From: Prevotella lacticifex
GTDB taxonomy: Bacteria > Bacteroidota > Bacteroidia > Bacteroidales > Bacteroidaceae
Direction of reading: 5' to 3'
Assembly (NCBI RefSeq): GCF_019973375.1
Contig: NZ_BPTV01000004.1
Location: 1 to 64,000, forward strand
Length of the DNA stretch: 64,000 nt
Shown here: piece by piece, positions 1-8,870 of the stretch
How the letters are laid out: each line of letters begins with the position of its first letter
Numbering within the stretch: the stretch's first letter is position 1
The notes under the pieces: model-generated
What the model saw: the letters and a program-made list of their open reading frames with translations, nothing else
What the model was told of the DNA's origin: nothing
Database searches by the model: none
Translations under genes and position numbers: made by a program

Positions 1-102
1 CTTTCAAAATACAAGAAGGTGAGAACCAAAGATGGTGGAAAATGGGGTACGGCAACCATGCTTAAATATATAGAAGAGCTAGTTGCTATGCTTGGTGTAT
101 AG
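1..102 (+). pseudogene. IS4-type transposase, C-terminal end only (window edge)
   Basis: Frame 1 reads through the window start and ends at a TAG at 100-102. The residues (KYKKVRTKDGGKWGTATML and on to LGV) match the C-terminus of the 472-aa transposase encoded at 16340-17758. It is partial only because the window begins here; whether the full copy is intact cannot be seen. Confidence 0.88.
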
Positions 103-125
103 TGTCTCAAATGGAGGTTTCTTTA
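1..125 (+). mobile_element. 3' end of an IS4-type insertion sequence (partial copy)
   Basis: This is the end of a second copy of the element found complete at 16317-17977. The last 33 transposase codons are followed by the same terminal inverted repeat (TATAGTGTCTCAAATGGAGG then TTTCTTTA), ending at 125. The rest lies outside the window. Here the element is oriented with its transposase on the plus strand. It has cut the secreted-protein gene that follows. The target-site duplication cannot be checked because the other end is missing. Confidence 0.9.
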
Positions 126-303
126 TTACATTACAAATCGTTTGTTTCGTATGATTCCGAAGGGATAGCGTTCCTTCTGTATCATCCCAATTTTGCTCAT
201 AGCGTACCATGGTAACAGCCATGCTATCACATGCTGTATCGTTGGCAAATGAAGCTTGGATACAGAATACTACCATTGATAAAAGTAAAAAGAAATGCTT
301 CAT
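126..303 (-). pseudogene. Secreted protein, truncated at its 3' end by the IS
   Basis: Reading from the ATG at 303 there is a clear signal peptide (MKHFFLLLSMVVFCIQASFA) followed by a short mature region containing VRYEQNWDDTEGTLSLRNHT. The frame then runs into the IS terminal repeat at 125, so the last residues of the open frame are IS-encoded. The segment resembles the start of small periplasmic or surface proteins whose 'D.G.L.L.N.T....NV' strand pattern suggests an immunoglobulin-like fold, but I do not recognise a named family. Only about 59 native codons remain. A TTG two codons upstream is a less likely start. It is inferred to be inactivated by the insertion. Confidence 0.6.
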
Positions 304-338
304 ATTCAATTGCCGATTAAATTATTAATGTTGAATGA

Positions 339-878
339 TTACGTATTCAATTCCGTGAGCGCTCCAGTTGTGGAGTCAATGATAAAACCGCGGACAATGA
401 TGTTGTCGGGAACGAGCGGATGGTTCTTCACCCGTCGCATTGTCGCCCGCACGCTCTTTTCCGTGTCGCCGAAGCCGTTGAGCCACTGGCGGAGGTCGAG
501 GTGCTGTTCCACTTCCGCTACCTTGTCAGCGGAAATCCGCTCTCGAATCAGATGCTCCATGTGCTCGCCGGTCATCTTTCCGGCACCGCAATCGGTATGG
601 TGGATGAGCATGATCTCCTCAATGCCCAGCTCATAGATGCCTACGATGATGGACCGCATGACAGCGTCGTAGTCGTCGAGGATGACACCGCCTGCCACCT
701 TAACCATCTTCACCTCGCCATTCTTGATGCCTAATGCCTCAGGCAGCATTACGCTCAGACGGGTGTCCATACACGTGACAATAAGCGTCTTGCCTGACGG
801 CTTGCCATCAGTGATATGCTTTACGTAGCCCTTCCCGGCAACGAAGCGGCGGTTGTTCTCCAGTATTTCGTCAATCAT
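339..878 (-). CDS. Beta-class carbonic anhydrase
   Basis: This 179-aa cytoplasmic enzyme is predicted to interconvert CO2 and bicarbonate with a catalytic zinc. The class signature is visible: CMDTR gives the zinc ligand Cys36 with the Asp38-Arg40 dyad, and HHTDCG gives ligands His94 and Cys97. The length suits the short bacterial clade of the family. It lies 25 bp downstream of msrA on the same strand, so the two are probably co-transcribed from the promoter at 1504-1535. No signal peptide is present. The family call is firm; the physiological role (bicarbonate supply or pH) is inference. Confidence 0.92.
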   Translation of the reverse strand: MIDEILENNRRFVAGKGYVKHITDGKPSGKTLIVTCMDTRLSVMLPEALGIKNGEVKMVKVAGGVILDDYDAVMRSIIVGIYELGIEEIMLIHHTDCGAGKMTGEHMEHLIRERISADKVAEVEQHLDLRQWLNGFGDTEKSVRATMRRVKNHPLVPDNIIVRGFIIDSTTGALTELNT

Positions 879-903
879 AATAAAGTAATATTAAGTCCTT
901 TAA

Positions 904-1440
904 CTATTGTCTGTCGGCATGACTGTCCTTTGCCTTGCGCGCAAACTCGAACAAGCTTTGCGGCAGATGGCAGTAACCGTCAGGATTCTTGTCGAGATAA
1001 TCCTGGTGATAATCCTCCGCTTTGTAGAAGTTCTGTAAAGGCTGGTTCTCAACGGCAATCTTTCCGTTGATGTACTTCTGCTCTTCGGCAAAGACCGCAT
1101 TGATAATCTTCTCGTCAGCAATATCGGTGTAATAGACACCAGTGCGGTACTGCGTTCCCGTGTCGTGGCCCTGGCGATTAATACTTGTTGGGTCGATGGC
1201 CTTGAAATACATCTCCAACAGGAACTTCAACGACACCTTCGCCGGATCGTACGTAACATGGACGGTCTCAGCAAAGCCGGTCTTGTCGGTGCATACCTCT
1301 TTGTAAGTCGGGTTTTCCGTTCTGCCATTGGCAAAGCCAACCTCAGTGTCCACCACTCCATCAATCTGCTTTAGGTAATGCTCTGTGCCCCAGAAGCATC
1401 CTCCGGCAAGATATATCTCCTTCAAATTCTCTTTTTCCAT
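904..1440 (-). CDS. msrA: Peptide-methionine (S)-S-oxide reductase MsrA
   Basis: MsrA reduces methionine-S-sulfoxide in proteins after oxidative damage. The catalytic GGCFWG motif is at residues 13-18 with the nucleophile Cys15, preceded by the usual short beta strand (KEIYLA). Conserved later blocks include GHDTGTQYRTGVYY and the C-terminal AEDYHQDYLDKNP region. The start was set at ATG 1440 (MEKENLKEIYL) because the 22 codons upstream in the open frame do not look like protein and overlap the promoter region. At 178 aa it is a single-domain MsrA without an MsrB fusion. It is the first gene of a probable msrA-carbonic anhydrase operon. Confidence 0.95.
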   Translation of the reverse strand: MEKENLKEIYLAGGCFWGTEHYLKQIDGVVDTEVGFANGRTENPTYKEVCTDKTGFAETVHVTYDPAKVSLKFLLEMYFKAIDPTSINRQGHDTGTQYRTGVYYTDIADEKIINAVFAEEQKYINGKIAVENQPLQNFYKAEDYHQDYLDKNPDGYCHLPQSLFEFARKAKDSHADRQ

Positions 1441-1503
1441 ATTTATCCGTATTATGTTTTGATTGATTAATTCCTCACTTCGCTTGGGCTTCTTCGTCAA
1501 TAG

Positions 1504-1535
1504 CAAATTTATTTAGTTTATTTGTATTTACCAAA
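1504..1535 (-). promoter_or_regulatory. Bacteroidetes-type promoter for msrA
   Basis: On the minus strand a TTTG (1535-1532) is followed after 20 nt by TAAATTTG (1511-1504), matching the TTTG / TAnnTTTG consensus of the Bacteroidetes primary sigma factor. Transcription would start near 1498, giving a leader of about 57 nt before the msrA ATG. Confidence 0.65.
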
Positions 1536-2158
1536 CATTTCAAGGCTTTTTTACGCTCGACACATCGCCACCACTTCCCTCATGAGACCTATCAGCTCAT
1601 CGGCACCATGGTTCCCATATAATTATTTTGGCACAATCTGCCACATGGTTGGCGCAATATCCACGGAGATGTTGCACATTTTGTCGTACCTTTGCACTCG
1701 GAAATCCACCAAATGACACCGGTCATCCCCATGAAACTGATGACGAAGCAAAATTATGAGATGCAACTATCAAAGAATTCATAAATTTTATGTAACTTAG
1801 CACACAAAATAAGATAAAGATGAAATACGTATTTTACCAGGATACCACTTCGTTTCTTCGTGCCTTCAGCACATGGACGGTGCAGACGGTAACAGAATAC
1901 AAGAAAAGATGAAGCGAACGATGATATACTGCATTCTATTGGTAGTGGCTTTGTTTACTAAAGTTTCCCACTTGTTCAAAATGCCCATAAACAAGGGGTT
2001 TCTGAAAAGTTCAAATAGCAGGATGCCCATAAACAAAGTAGTTTAACAAGTGCTTAATAAATGTGAAAGGGCAAATGACCTTAAAAGGAGAAGTCCGATA
2101 ATGCAATATTCTACTGCTCATAAAAAGTTTTTTGAAAAGTTAAAGATGCGCATACCCT
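1536..2158. other. Intergenic region without a supported gene
   Basis: No open frame here looks like protein. A 30-codon frame begins with ATG at 1819 (MKYVFYQDTT) but has no supporting features. The phrase 'cccataaacaa' occurs twice (1981 and 2023), giving a short imperfect direct repeat. The region may hold decayed sequence upstream of the metallo-hydrolase gene. Confidence 0.5.
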
Positions 2159-3253
2159 TTGGGAAAGCCTTTTTATAAAGGGGTTCTCCAAGTGGGAAAC
2201 TCTAGTTTGTTTATATGCTGGCAAGGCTACGAGTTCTGGGTGGCTGTAGGCCGTCAGCCGCGTGGAGAACGGTTGGAACGGTGTAAGCAGTCACCACAGT
2301 GGCGCGACGGCGAGTTTGTCAATATGCACGAGACACCGACGCTGACAGGTGATGACGGATTCTTCGCCCAGATGTATAAGTTTCTGTTTGGCAAGGTGAA
2401 GAATCTGCATCCTGACAGCAACGTGCCAACAGTAAAATCATCGCTGAAGGACATCCCCCGCTCTGAAGAGGTTTGCGTCTGGCTTGGCCACTCCACGGTC
2501 TTTATTCAGACCGGTGGCGTGCGCTTCCTCTTCGACCCCGTGCTGACCAACCGATTGCCCGTGTGGTGGTTCATGCGCCCGTTCAAAGGCGCTGATGTCT
2601 ATACTGTCGATGATATTCCCGAAGTCGATTACCTTGTCATCACCCATGACCACTGGGACCATCTCGACTGGAAGACGGTGACGGCTTTGAAAGACCGTGT
2701 CGGTCAGGTTGTCTGTGCCCTCGGCATCGGCGAGCACTTTGAATACTGGGGCTACGACCCGAAAAGGATTCACGACCTTGACTGGCAGGACAGCATTGCC
2801 GTCAACGAGTCGATCACCCTCCGCTGTCTGCCTACACGCCATTTCTCCGGCCGTATAGGACAGCACAAAACGCTATGGGCTTCCTACCTCATCGACGGTC
2901 CGCGCCGCATTTTCGTTTCTGGCGACGGAGGCTACGACGAACGGTTCAAAAGGTTTGGTAAGCAATATCCGGGCATCGACCTCGCCATTTTGGAAAACGG
3001 ACAGTATGATGAGGGTTGGCGCTATATCCACACGCTCCCCCGTGAACTGCCAACAGTCATCAGCGAGCTCGGTGCCCGTCGCGTGCTGACCTACCATAAC
3101 TCAAAATGTGCCCTTGCCAACCACTCCTGGACGGAGCCGCTCGACAGCATCTATGCCAATGCTCAGGGCAAACCCTGGCAGTTGCTCACCCCTCGTATCG
3201 GTGAACAGGTAAAGCTAAAAGAGCGGCAGACTTTCAGTAAATGGTGGAGGTAA
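2159..3253 (+). CDS. Metallo-beta-lactamase-fold hydrolase (NAPE-PLD/UlaG-like)
   Basis: The core motif HDHWDHLD lies near residues 163-170 and supplies the two-metal site; further ligand regions are PTRHFSGR, SGDGGYD and the C-terminal YHNSKC. The layout (about 360 aa, 'RLERCKQSPQWRDGEFVN' before the beta-lactamase fold) matches the bacterial N-acyl-phosphatidylethanolamine phospholipase D-like and UlaG-like group, whose substrates are mostly unknown. The start is uncertain: the open frame begins with TTG at 2159 just after an in-frame TAA at 2141, and the first ATG lies inside conserved sequence near 2322. The usual N-terminal membrane anchor of this family is not obvious, so the 5' end may have been lost. 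Confidence 0.8.
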   Translation: MGKPFYKGVLQVGNSSLFICWQGYEFWVAVGRQPRGERLERCKQSPQWRDGEFVNMHETPTLTGDDGFFAQMYKFLFGKVKNLHPDSNVPTVKSSLKDIPRSEEVCVWLGHSTVFIQTGGVRFLFDPVLTNRLPVWWFMRPFKGADVYTVDDIPEVDYLVITHDHWDHLDWKTVTALKDRVGQVVCALGIGEHFEYWGYDPKRIHDLDWQDSIAVNESITLRCLPTRHFSGRIGQHKTLWASYLIDGPRRIFVSGDGGYDERFKRFGKQYPGIDLAILENGQYDEGWRYIHTLPRELPTVISELGARRVLTYHNSKCALANHSWTEPLDSIYANAQGKPWQLLTPRIGEQVKLKERQTFSKWWR

Positions 3254-3283
3254 TCACAGATGAATCAATAAAATAATATACCC

Positions 3284-3694
3284 ATGCTCAATCTTAGAAA
3301 AGTACACCACATTGCCATCATCTGCTCCGATTACAAGTGCAGTCTGGAGTTTTACACGCAAGTACTCGGCATGACCGTAATAGCCGAGCATTATCGAACG
3401 GCCCGTCAGTCGTACAAGACAGACCTTGCGCTCAACGGACAGTATGTCATAGAATTATTTTCTTTTCCTTCCCCACCCCACCGTGTTTCACGTCCGGAGG
3501 CGACAGGTCTTCGCCATCTCGCCTTTGAGGTTGATTCGCTGGATGATGCCATAGAGGAACTGGACAGGCTCGGTATTGCGCATGAAGACGCTCGCATAGA
3601 TGAGTATACCGGCAAGCGTTTTACGTTCCTGCAAGATCCAGACAGCCTTCCTATAGAGCTCTATGAAAAGGAGACTAACGAAAATCTGGGATGA
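3284..3694 (+). CDS. VOC-superfamily (glyoxalase/bleomycin-resistance fold) protein
   Basis: This 136-aa protein has the paired beta-alpha-beta-beta-beta modules of the vicinal oxygen chelate family. The first module begins LRKVHHIAIICSDYKCSLEFY and the second GLRHLAFEVDSLDDAIEEL, ending with the metal-ligand strand PIELYE. The pattern is closest to the small YaeR/GloA2-like proteins, some of which act on methylglyoxal-derived adducts; the substrate cannot be read from sequence. It starts 30 bp after the metallo-hydrolase stop on the same strand, so the two may be an operon. Confidence 0.85.
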   Translation: MLNLRKVHHIAIICSDYKCSLEFYTQVLGMTVIAEHYRTARQSYKTDLALNGQYVIELFSFPSPPHRVSRPEATGLRHLAFEVDSLDDAIEELDRLGIAHEDARIDEYTGKRFTFLQDPDSLPIELYEKETNENLG

Positions 3695-3698
3695 ATAC

Positions 3699-4162
3699 CT
3701 AAAAAAGATTCCTCCATATCATTCTGACATGTTCAATGCCGGCTTCCATGAAGACATCGGAGACGACCTGGAAGCCCATTAACTTGTAGAAATCAACGGC
3801 ATGGAGCTGGGCATCAAGCCATACTTCAGAAGCTTTGAAGCGATCCCATGCCACCTCGCAGCAGCGTCTCATTACCTTTCCACCAAGGCCTTGTCCACGA
3901 TAAGCGGAAGCTGTCGCCACGCGTCCTACCTTAACATGCTTCTCCACAGGATCGAAATATATCCGGGCATAGGATACGGTAATAGTCTTGTTGTCCTTTT
4001 CTGTGGTGGCAAAGACATGGATGCTGTCTTCGTCCATGTCGTCAAGGTCGGGATAAATAATATTCTCCTCTAAGAAAATATATCTTGCCTCAGTTTCAAA
4101 ATATGAAACAGTTGACGCGCAGAGAGCTCATCGAAATGAAGTGCCTGTATCTGTCTGTTCAT
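3699..4162 (-). pseudogene. ElaA-like GNAT acetyltransferase with a frameshift
   Basis: Two frames on the minus strand together make one GNAT protein. From ATG 4162 the first frame reads MNRQIQALHFDELSARQLF then HILKLRQDIFS and stops near 4076. One frame away the sequence continues LEENIIYPDLDDMDEDSIHVF and then the acetyl-CoA loop GRVATASAYRGQGLGGKVM, ending at 3699. In ElaA-like proteins these segments are contiguous (LKLR.D.FV.EQ..PY.DLD), so one base has been lost near 4073-4078. The C-terminal part has its own ATG at 4037, but that product would lack the first helices and strand. A sequencing error cannot be excluded. Confidence 0.75.
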
Positions 4163-4290
4163 AATGTCAATCATAATAGAGCTGCCCGACAAGAGAATAA
4201 CATCGTTGCCTGTATAGCCACAAGGAGTGAAAGCACTGACATGCGGCGCAATCCATGGAAGGCAAACGTAGTTATCATGTTGTCTATGTC

Positions 4291-4671
4291 TTAGAAATCG
4301 TTGTTGACTATTTCCTTCCCGAATGGTGCCAGTGCCAGGCGCATCAGCCGGAAGTGCATCATACCCCATGGAAGGCCCACGATGGTTATGCTCAGGAGCA
4401 AGCCAAAGCCGAGATGGGTCAGCGCAATCCAAATGCCACCAACGAAGAACCAAAGTACATTCATGATCATGTTAAGACATCCAGCGTCCTGCGGCTGGTC
4501 AACAACATGTGAGCCAAATGGCCACAACGCGAGAATACCCAACCGAAGGGTGGCTATGCCGAATGGTATGCCGATGATGGTGATCATCAGCAGGAGTGAT
4601 GAAACGAAGTACTCCACTGCGATGCCCAATCCTCCAAAGACGAGCCAAATGATATTTCCTAATATCTTCAT
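4291..4671 (-). CDS. yccF: YccF-family inner-membrane protein (DUF307)
   Basis: This 126-aa membrane protein has two repeats of the YccF unit. Each has a hydrophobic helix, a Gly/Pro turn (TIIGIPFGIATLRLG and TIVGLPWGMMHFRL) and a following helix ending in a conserved 'L.PFG' (ALWPFG, ALAPFG). The family has no settled biochemical function. Both YccF units are complete. A TATCTTTG box on the minus strand at 4718-4711, with a TTTG at 4739-4736, probably drives it. Confidence 0.88.
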   Translation of the reverse strand: MKILGNIIWLVFGGLGIAVEYFVSSLLLMITIIGIPFGIATLRLGILALWPFGSHVVDQPQDAGCLNMIMNVLWFFVGGIWIALTHLGFGLLLSITIVGLPWGMMHFRLMRLALAPFGKEIVNNDF

Positions 4672-5043
4672 GAATTCAATCCGGTTTCAAATAATGAACG
4701 CTTTTGCTTGCAAAGATAATGAAAATCACTGAAAGCAAAGAATTGACATCATCAATTTAGGCAGTCAAACAAATTAGTAGGATTAAAAGGTTCGAGTCTT
4801 TTTTGAGGGGGTGGTAAGGGGGGGGATCCTTCCGGTACCGTGAAATTCGAGTCTTTTAGGGGTACCGGAGAAGCGAATCCTTATTGGGTACTGGGACTTC
4901 GGATCCTTCTCGCCCCTGCCCCTCGGTGTTTTCAGGTATATATTATTGAGGTTATACCTGTCTGCCGATTGCACTTCTATGTTGAAGCGGCCAGAGATCG
5001 TTGAACGGTAAAAAGGTAAAAAAGAGTAAAGCTACCCTATTCC
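4672..5043. other. Intergenic region with the yccF promoter
   Basis: Apart from the minus-strand promoter boxes at 4711-4739 nothing is coding. A G-rich stretch at 4803-4925 repeats 'ggatcctt' and 'ggtaccg' phrases imperfectly (near 4822, 4858 and 4900), suggesting a short degenerate tandem or inverted repeat downstream of the outer-membrane protein gene. Confidence 0.5.
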
Positions 5044-7116
5044 TCAATTTCTGCCGATGATCCCCGTCTGCGTATCTTTGTTGTTGAGCTTGCGCTGTGC
5101 TTCTTTGTAGCTCCTGCCGTGAGTAAGTTTCCACGTGAAGTTGAGAGAAACGAAATTTCCGATGGTTTTGCTGCGGAGCTCATAGTCCTTGTGCATATAG
5201 CGGTTGAGCAGGTGGGAAGAAATCGCCTTGGGATTGGCCATGAAACAATGGTCCCACGTCAAGGACACGGAGCAGGAGCCGACCTGATAGCTGCATTGCA
5301 AAGCCGGTATGCCATAGTTCCATCCGAGATTCTCGCCTTCGAGAAAGCGGTAGCCATTGTCGGCTTGCGCCGTGAGCGTCCAACGTCCCAAATAGGCTTG
5401 CAGACTGCCACCCACCATCCAGAAGTTATGCACATGTGTGTAGTCGTCGCCAAAGTTGAAGTAGCGGAAGAAGCCGCCGTTGACATTGGCCACAAGACGC
5501 TCCGGGATGATAGTGTAAGAGAGGTTGTCGGTGAAGTATAACATCCTGATGCCCCGCTGATTACGCTGAGTATAGACAAACCGGTTATCGTCAGTACGGA
5601 GGTACGCAGCCATGTTGCAATGGGAATGGTCACGATAGTCAGCCATCAGCGTGTTGTTCCATCGTGGTGAGGAATAGTTGAAACGCAACGTATGTTCGTC
5701 GCAGCGGTTGGGCTTGAGGTTGGGAGACCCCATCGTCCACTCACGTCCGTTGGTGCGGATGGTCGCATCACCGATCATCGCGATGCGGCTGAAAAAGCCA
5801 TACTGCTTAAAGTCATAGCTCAGACTCAGTCCATGACCGAAGTTATAGGCTAACGTGGCTTGGGGTCGGAAGAGATTGAAATTGTAATGCGCCTCACCCT
5901 GGGTATAGCGTTGGTTGCTCACGCCAAGACCGGCCACATAGGTCAGTGCGCCAAGACAGCCCTTGAGTTGGGCAAAGCCATAGACATACTGATTATGAAG
6001 TCGGTTGATGGCATCGACATCATCGGTATAGCTGTTGCGCGTGTATTTGAGTTGGTAGTTGGCACCCAAGGACAGCGTGAAGGGCTTGAGCCGGTTCTCA
6101 TAGATGGCTTCCCCGATGAGTGACGACGTGTTGCCCTTGACATGGTAGGCGTAAGGGCCGCCCTCATCCATATAGTTATAGGAACGTGTGTGGATGTGCG
6201 TGCCCACCACGTTGGCCGTGATGCTCTGGTGACGACCTAACATTCTGACAAGATAGAGGTCGAGAACAGGAGAGAACGATCGGTCGCGGGAGAAGTTCTT
6301 CACATCCGTGCCATTGACATCTGTCAGCACGTCATTGCCCGGACAATGGGTGAAGTCGGCCGTCAGCTTTGCCTGCAAGACATTGCCGAGCGTGTCAGCC
6401 CGATTGTATTTCAGTGCGACCGTATTGCCAGCCGCTCTGCTCCGATTCTGCTTGTCCACACGCGAGACGATGTCGTGGGTGCCGTCGGTGAGCAGGTAAT
6501 CGGTGAGGGTGCGTGCTTTCTCGTTGCGGTTGTCCTTATAGAAGAAGTTGTAAGTCAGTGCCCATTCCGATTTACCTCTGTTGACCTTTGCATAGACCAT
6601 GTCGTCGCTATAGCGGGCCAGTGCCTGCGTAAGGTCGGTGCCGAGCTCGTATCCTGCGTCACTACGCCGTGTGTGGATATCGATGACGAAGGCAATGTCC
6701 TGTCCATATCGCACGCCGGTATTGTCGATATAGTCGATGGAGGTGACACGCTTTGGGTCGAGTGCTATCAGGTCGGACTTAGCCGCAATGGCACCGTTGA
6801 TGCGCACCTGCACTTCGCCACGGTTGAGGCGGTCGGCAATGGTATGGCGCACGGCATCCACCTGAAGCTGAGGAAGGCTGAGAAGATGGAGGAGGGCGTA
6901 GCCGTTGGAGGCACTTGCGCGCTGAGCCACCGACGGGATAATATGGCGTCCGTCGGGACGGAAAGTCACGCGCGCCGCCTCCACGGTAACGCCTTTGAGC
7001 ACTACCGCCGTGTCTGCGGGTAAAGAAGAGGAAGGCTTGGCGCTGCCGTGAATCTGTGCATAGCCCACTGTCACCGCGCCAAACGCAAGCATAAGGAGAA
7101 AGAAAATCTGCTTCAT
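5044..7116 (-). CDS. Outer-membrane beta-barrel protein (TonB-receptor-like)
   Basis: The protein (690 aa from ATG 7116) starts with a signal peptide (MKQIFFLLMLAFGAVTVGYA) followed by a plug-like domain: VVLKGVTVEAARVTFRPDG, then NGYALLHLLSLPQLQVDAV and VRINGAIAAKSDLIALDPKRV. The remainder alternates hydrophobic and aromatic residues in long beta strands. It belongs to the Bacteroidetes outer-membrane beta-barrel group related to TonB-dependent receptors but has no clear TonB box. The earlier ATG at 7155 would put a non-signal stretch in front, so 7116 was chosen. It follows the membrane regulator gene by about 50 bp and is likely in the same operon. Cargo is unknown. Confidence 0.8.
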   Translation of the reverse strand: MKQIFFLLMLAFGAVTVGYAQIHGSAKPSSSLPADTAVVLKGVTVEAARVTFRPDGRHIIPSVAQRASASNGYALLHLLSLPQLQVDAVRHTIADRLNRGEVQVRINGAIAAKSDLIALDPKRVTSIDYIDNTGVRYGQDIAFVIDIHTRRSDAGYELGTDLTQALARYSDDMVYAKVNRGKSEWALTYNFFYKDNRNEKARTLTDYLLTDGTHDIVSRVDKQNRSRAAGNTVALKYNRADTLGNVLQAKLTADFTHCPGNDVLTDVNGTDVKNFSRDRSFSPVLDLYLVRMLGRHQSITANVVGTHIHTRSYNYMDEGGPYAYHVKGNTSSLIGEAIYENRLKPFTLSLGANYQLKYTRNSYTDDVDAINRLHNQYVYGFAQLKGCLGALTYVAGLGVSNQRYTQGEAHYNFNLFRPQATLAYNFGHGLSLSYDFKQYGFFSRIAMIGDATIRTNGREWTMGSPNLKPNRCDEHTLRFNYSSPRWNNTLMADYRDHSHCNMAAYLRTDDNRFVYTQRNQRGIRMLYFTDNLSYTIIPERLVANVNGGFFRYFNFGDDYTHVHNFWMVGGSLQAYLGRWTLTAQADNGYRFLEGENLGWNYGIPALQCSYQVGSCSVSLTWDHCFMANPKAISSHLLNRYMHKDYELRSKTIGNFVSLNFTWKLTHGRSYKEAQRKLNNKDTQTGIIGRN

Positions 7117-7167
7117 ATCTTTGCTGTTTGTTTTTGTTGCAAAGATAGGAAGCAAATGGCTAAACGC

Positions 7168-7917
7168 CTAAGAATGAGACTGACATCTGTCTGACAATTG
7201 ATATTTACCGCCTCTTTCTGTCGTAATGGTGAGGTTACTGTTCTTGTCGAGTACGGGTTTCAGCCGTCGGATGAGCGTGTAGAGCGTGTCGCTGGCATCG
7301 GGCTTCTTCGGCCAAAGTGCCTGGCAGATGTCCTCCTTGCGCAAGCTGTGATGCTCATCGGCAAAGAACATCAGCATCAACTGGCGTTGCATGGCGGTGA
7401 AGTGGACAGGCTCCTGATGCTCATCATAGAATGTCTGTGAGGCTTCATCAAGGCGCAGGCCGCCAAAGCCTCCGGCAATCGCTACGAGCCGACGGCGCGT
7501 CCACATCAGTGAGCCTGCGAGCCAAAGCAGCGACAAGGCGAACAGCGACAGCGGCATGCGCTGGTCGGAGAGGGCCAGCACCGAAGCCACGGAGCAGTTG
7601 GCATAGCCCCGGAAAACCACACGACGACCGCCACGTCCCCATGCCATCTTGCTGCTGGCAACAGTTTTCGGGTCCACATCGTCGGCATAGCATATCAGGG
7701 ACTGACGGCGGAGCACCGCTAACCGCAAGTTGCTGCGATAGTCGCGGATGGTGTCGGGAGTTATCCATGCCTCCTGCTTGTGGCGCAGGGTCTGGGCTAA
7801 TGCCTGGTTCATATCGGCTACCATTTCTTTCTCGGCACAACAATATCGCTGCATACCTGCCCACACGGAGCAGCACAGCAGTGTCGCAAAGACCACAATA
7901 ATATATTTTGGTTTCAT
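7168..7917 (-). CDS. Membrane-anchored OmpR/PhoB-type winged-helix regulator
   Basis: The 249-aa protein has an N-terminal membrane segment (IIVVFATLLCCSVWAG), a presumed periplasmic region of about 100 residues, a second membrane segment (LSLFALSLLWLAGSLMW, about 124-140), and a cytoplasmic C-terminal winged helix. The last part shows the typical pattern: AMQRQLMLMFFADEH, then ICQALWPKKPDASDTLYTLI, RRLKPVLDKN and a C-terminal hairpin TTERGGKYQL. This is a one-component membrane-tethered regulator of ToxR/CadC-like topology; no receiver or kinase domain is present. Its position directly upstream of the outer-membrane protein suggests that it senses an envelope signal and controls that gene. 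Confidence 0.78.
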   Translation of the reverse strand: MKPKYIIVVFATLLCCSVWAGMQRYCCAEKEMVADMNQALAQTLRHKQEAWITPDTIRDYRSNLRLAVLRRQSLICYADDVDPKTVASSKMAWGRGGRRVVFRGYANCSVASVLALSDQRMPLSLFALSLLWLAGSLMWTRRRLVAIAGGFGGLRLDEASQTFYDEHQEPVHFTAMQRQLMLMFFADEHHSLRKEDICQALWPKKPDASDTLYTLIRRLKPVLDKNSNLTITTERGGKYQLSDRCQSHS

Positions 7918-7949
7918 ATCAGTAAAATACGATTAGTGTTTCAATGATA

Positions 7950-7957
7950 CAAAAGTA
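7950..7957 (-). promoter_or_regulatory. -7 box of the regulator/outer-membrane protein operon
   Basis: TACTTTTG on the minus strand (7957-7950) fits TAnnTTTG and lies 33 bp upstream of the regulator ATG. A TTGCA lies about 20 nt further upstream. It is in divergent arrangement with the FMN reductase promoter. Confidence 0.5.
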
Positions 7958-8010
7958 AAGAAAAAAAAGTAAATGTGCAAGAAAGATGCAAGATTATAAA
8001 GAGAAAAACG

Positions 8011-8018
8011 TATCTTTG
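8011..8018 (+). promoter_or_regulatory. -7 box of the FMN reductase gene
   Basis: TATCTTTG at 8011-8018 fits TAnnTTTG. Transcription would start near 8024, giving a leader of less than 20 nt before ATG 8041. No good TTTG is seen at the -33 position. Confidence 0.5.
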
Positions 8019-8040
8019 CAACAACAACAATCCTACTGAT

Positions 8041-8598
8041 ATGAAAAAGATACTATTCATCATTGGCTCACTGCGCAAGCAGAGCTTCAACAGAGAACTT
8101 AGCGAGATGGTCAGGGACATGCTAAAGGGCAGGGCCGAAGTGACGGAACTGGACTATTCTCAGGTGCCATTTATCAACCAGGACGACGAATATCCGGCTC
8201 CACAGGCTGTCGCCGAGGCGCGTAAGGCTGTGGCCGAGGCCGATGGCGTTTGGATTTTCACTCCGGAGTATAACTATTCCTATCCGGGACGTGTGAAGAA
8301 CCTCATCGACTGGCTCTCGCGTCCTGTAGACCCTGCCGACCGCAACGCGCCGACAGTGCTCAAAGGAAAGAAATTTACGCTCACCGGAGCCGGAGGCAAG
8401 GGCGCCACAGCCGGATGCCGTAAGTTGCTCACCACACTGCTTACAGTGCTGAAGGCCAACGTGATGACAGAGGGACAAACGGGCATAGCACTGAACATTG
8501 AGGCCTGGACCGAGGGCCGCATGATTCTCACTGAGGAGCAGAAGGCGCAGCTCGCCAAGCAAGCAGAGATATTCCTTGCGTTCGTGGAGGATGAATAA
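8041..8598 (+). CDS. NAD(P)H-dependent FMN reductase-family flavoprotein
   Basis: This 185-aa flavodoxin-fold protein has the FMN phosphate loop GSLRKQSFN near the N-terminus and the second flavin contact TPEYNYSYPGRVKNLIDW near residues 78-94. These are diagnostic of the NADPH-dependent FMN reductase/chromate reductase (ChrR/YieF-like) family, which reduces quinones, flavins or metals. The start is the ATG at 8041, directly after the -7 box; the upstream in-frame codons from 7975 overlap the promoter and are not used. Natural substrate unknown. Confidence 0.88.
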   Translation: MKKILFIIGSLRKQSFNRELSEMVRDMLKGRAEVTELDYSQVPFINQDDEYPAPQAVAEARKAVAEADGVWIFTPEYNYSYPGRVKNLIDWLSRPVDPADRNAPTVLKGKKFTLTGAGGKGATAGCRKLLTTLLTVLKANVMTEGQTGIALNIEAWTEGRMILTEEQKAQLAKQAEIFLAFVEDE

Positions 8599-8870
8599 TA
8601 GTGCCCCCGAAAGTACAAGCTTGTGTCACACATGTTGTGTGATACAAGTTTGTGAGACCCCTCAAAAGCACCGAAATCTTTGAATTCCGTCGCCCGGCAA
8701 GCAGAATTATAGGCAGCTAATTGCCACAAAGCCAAACTGATAGCATTGTTTTGAATAAAGGGCACTTAGCTCATCCAGTGAGTTGGCATGGAATTGATTA
8801 TTGTGAAATACTAATCGTGGCACATTTTCCCAATCCAGTTTCAATCTCATCGGCACCCTACAAATCACCG

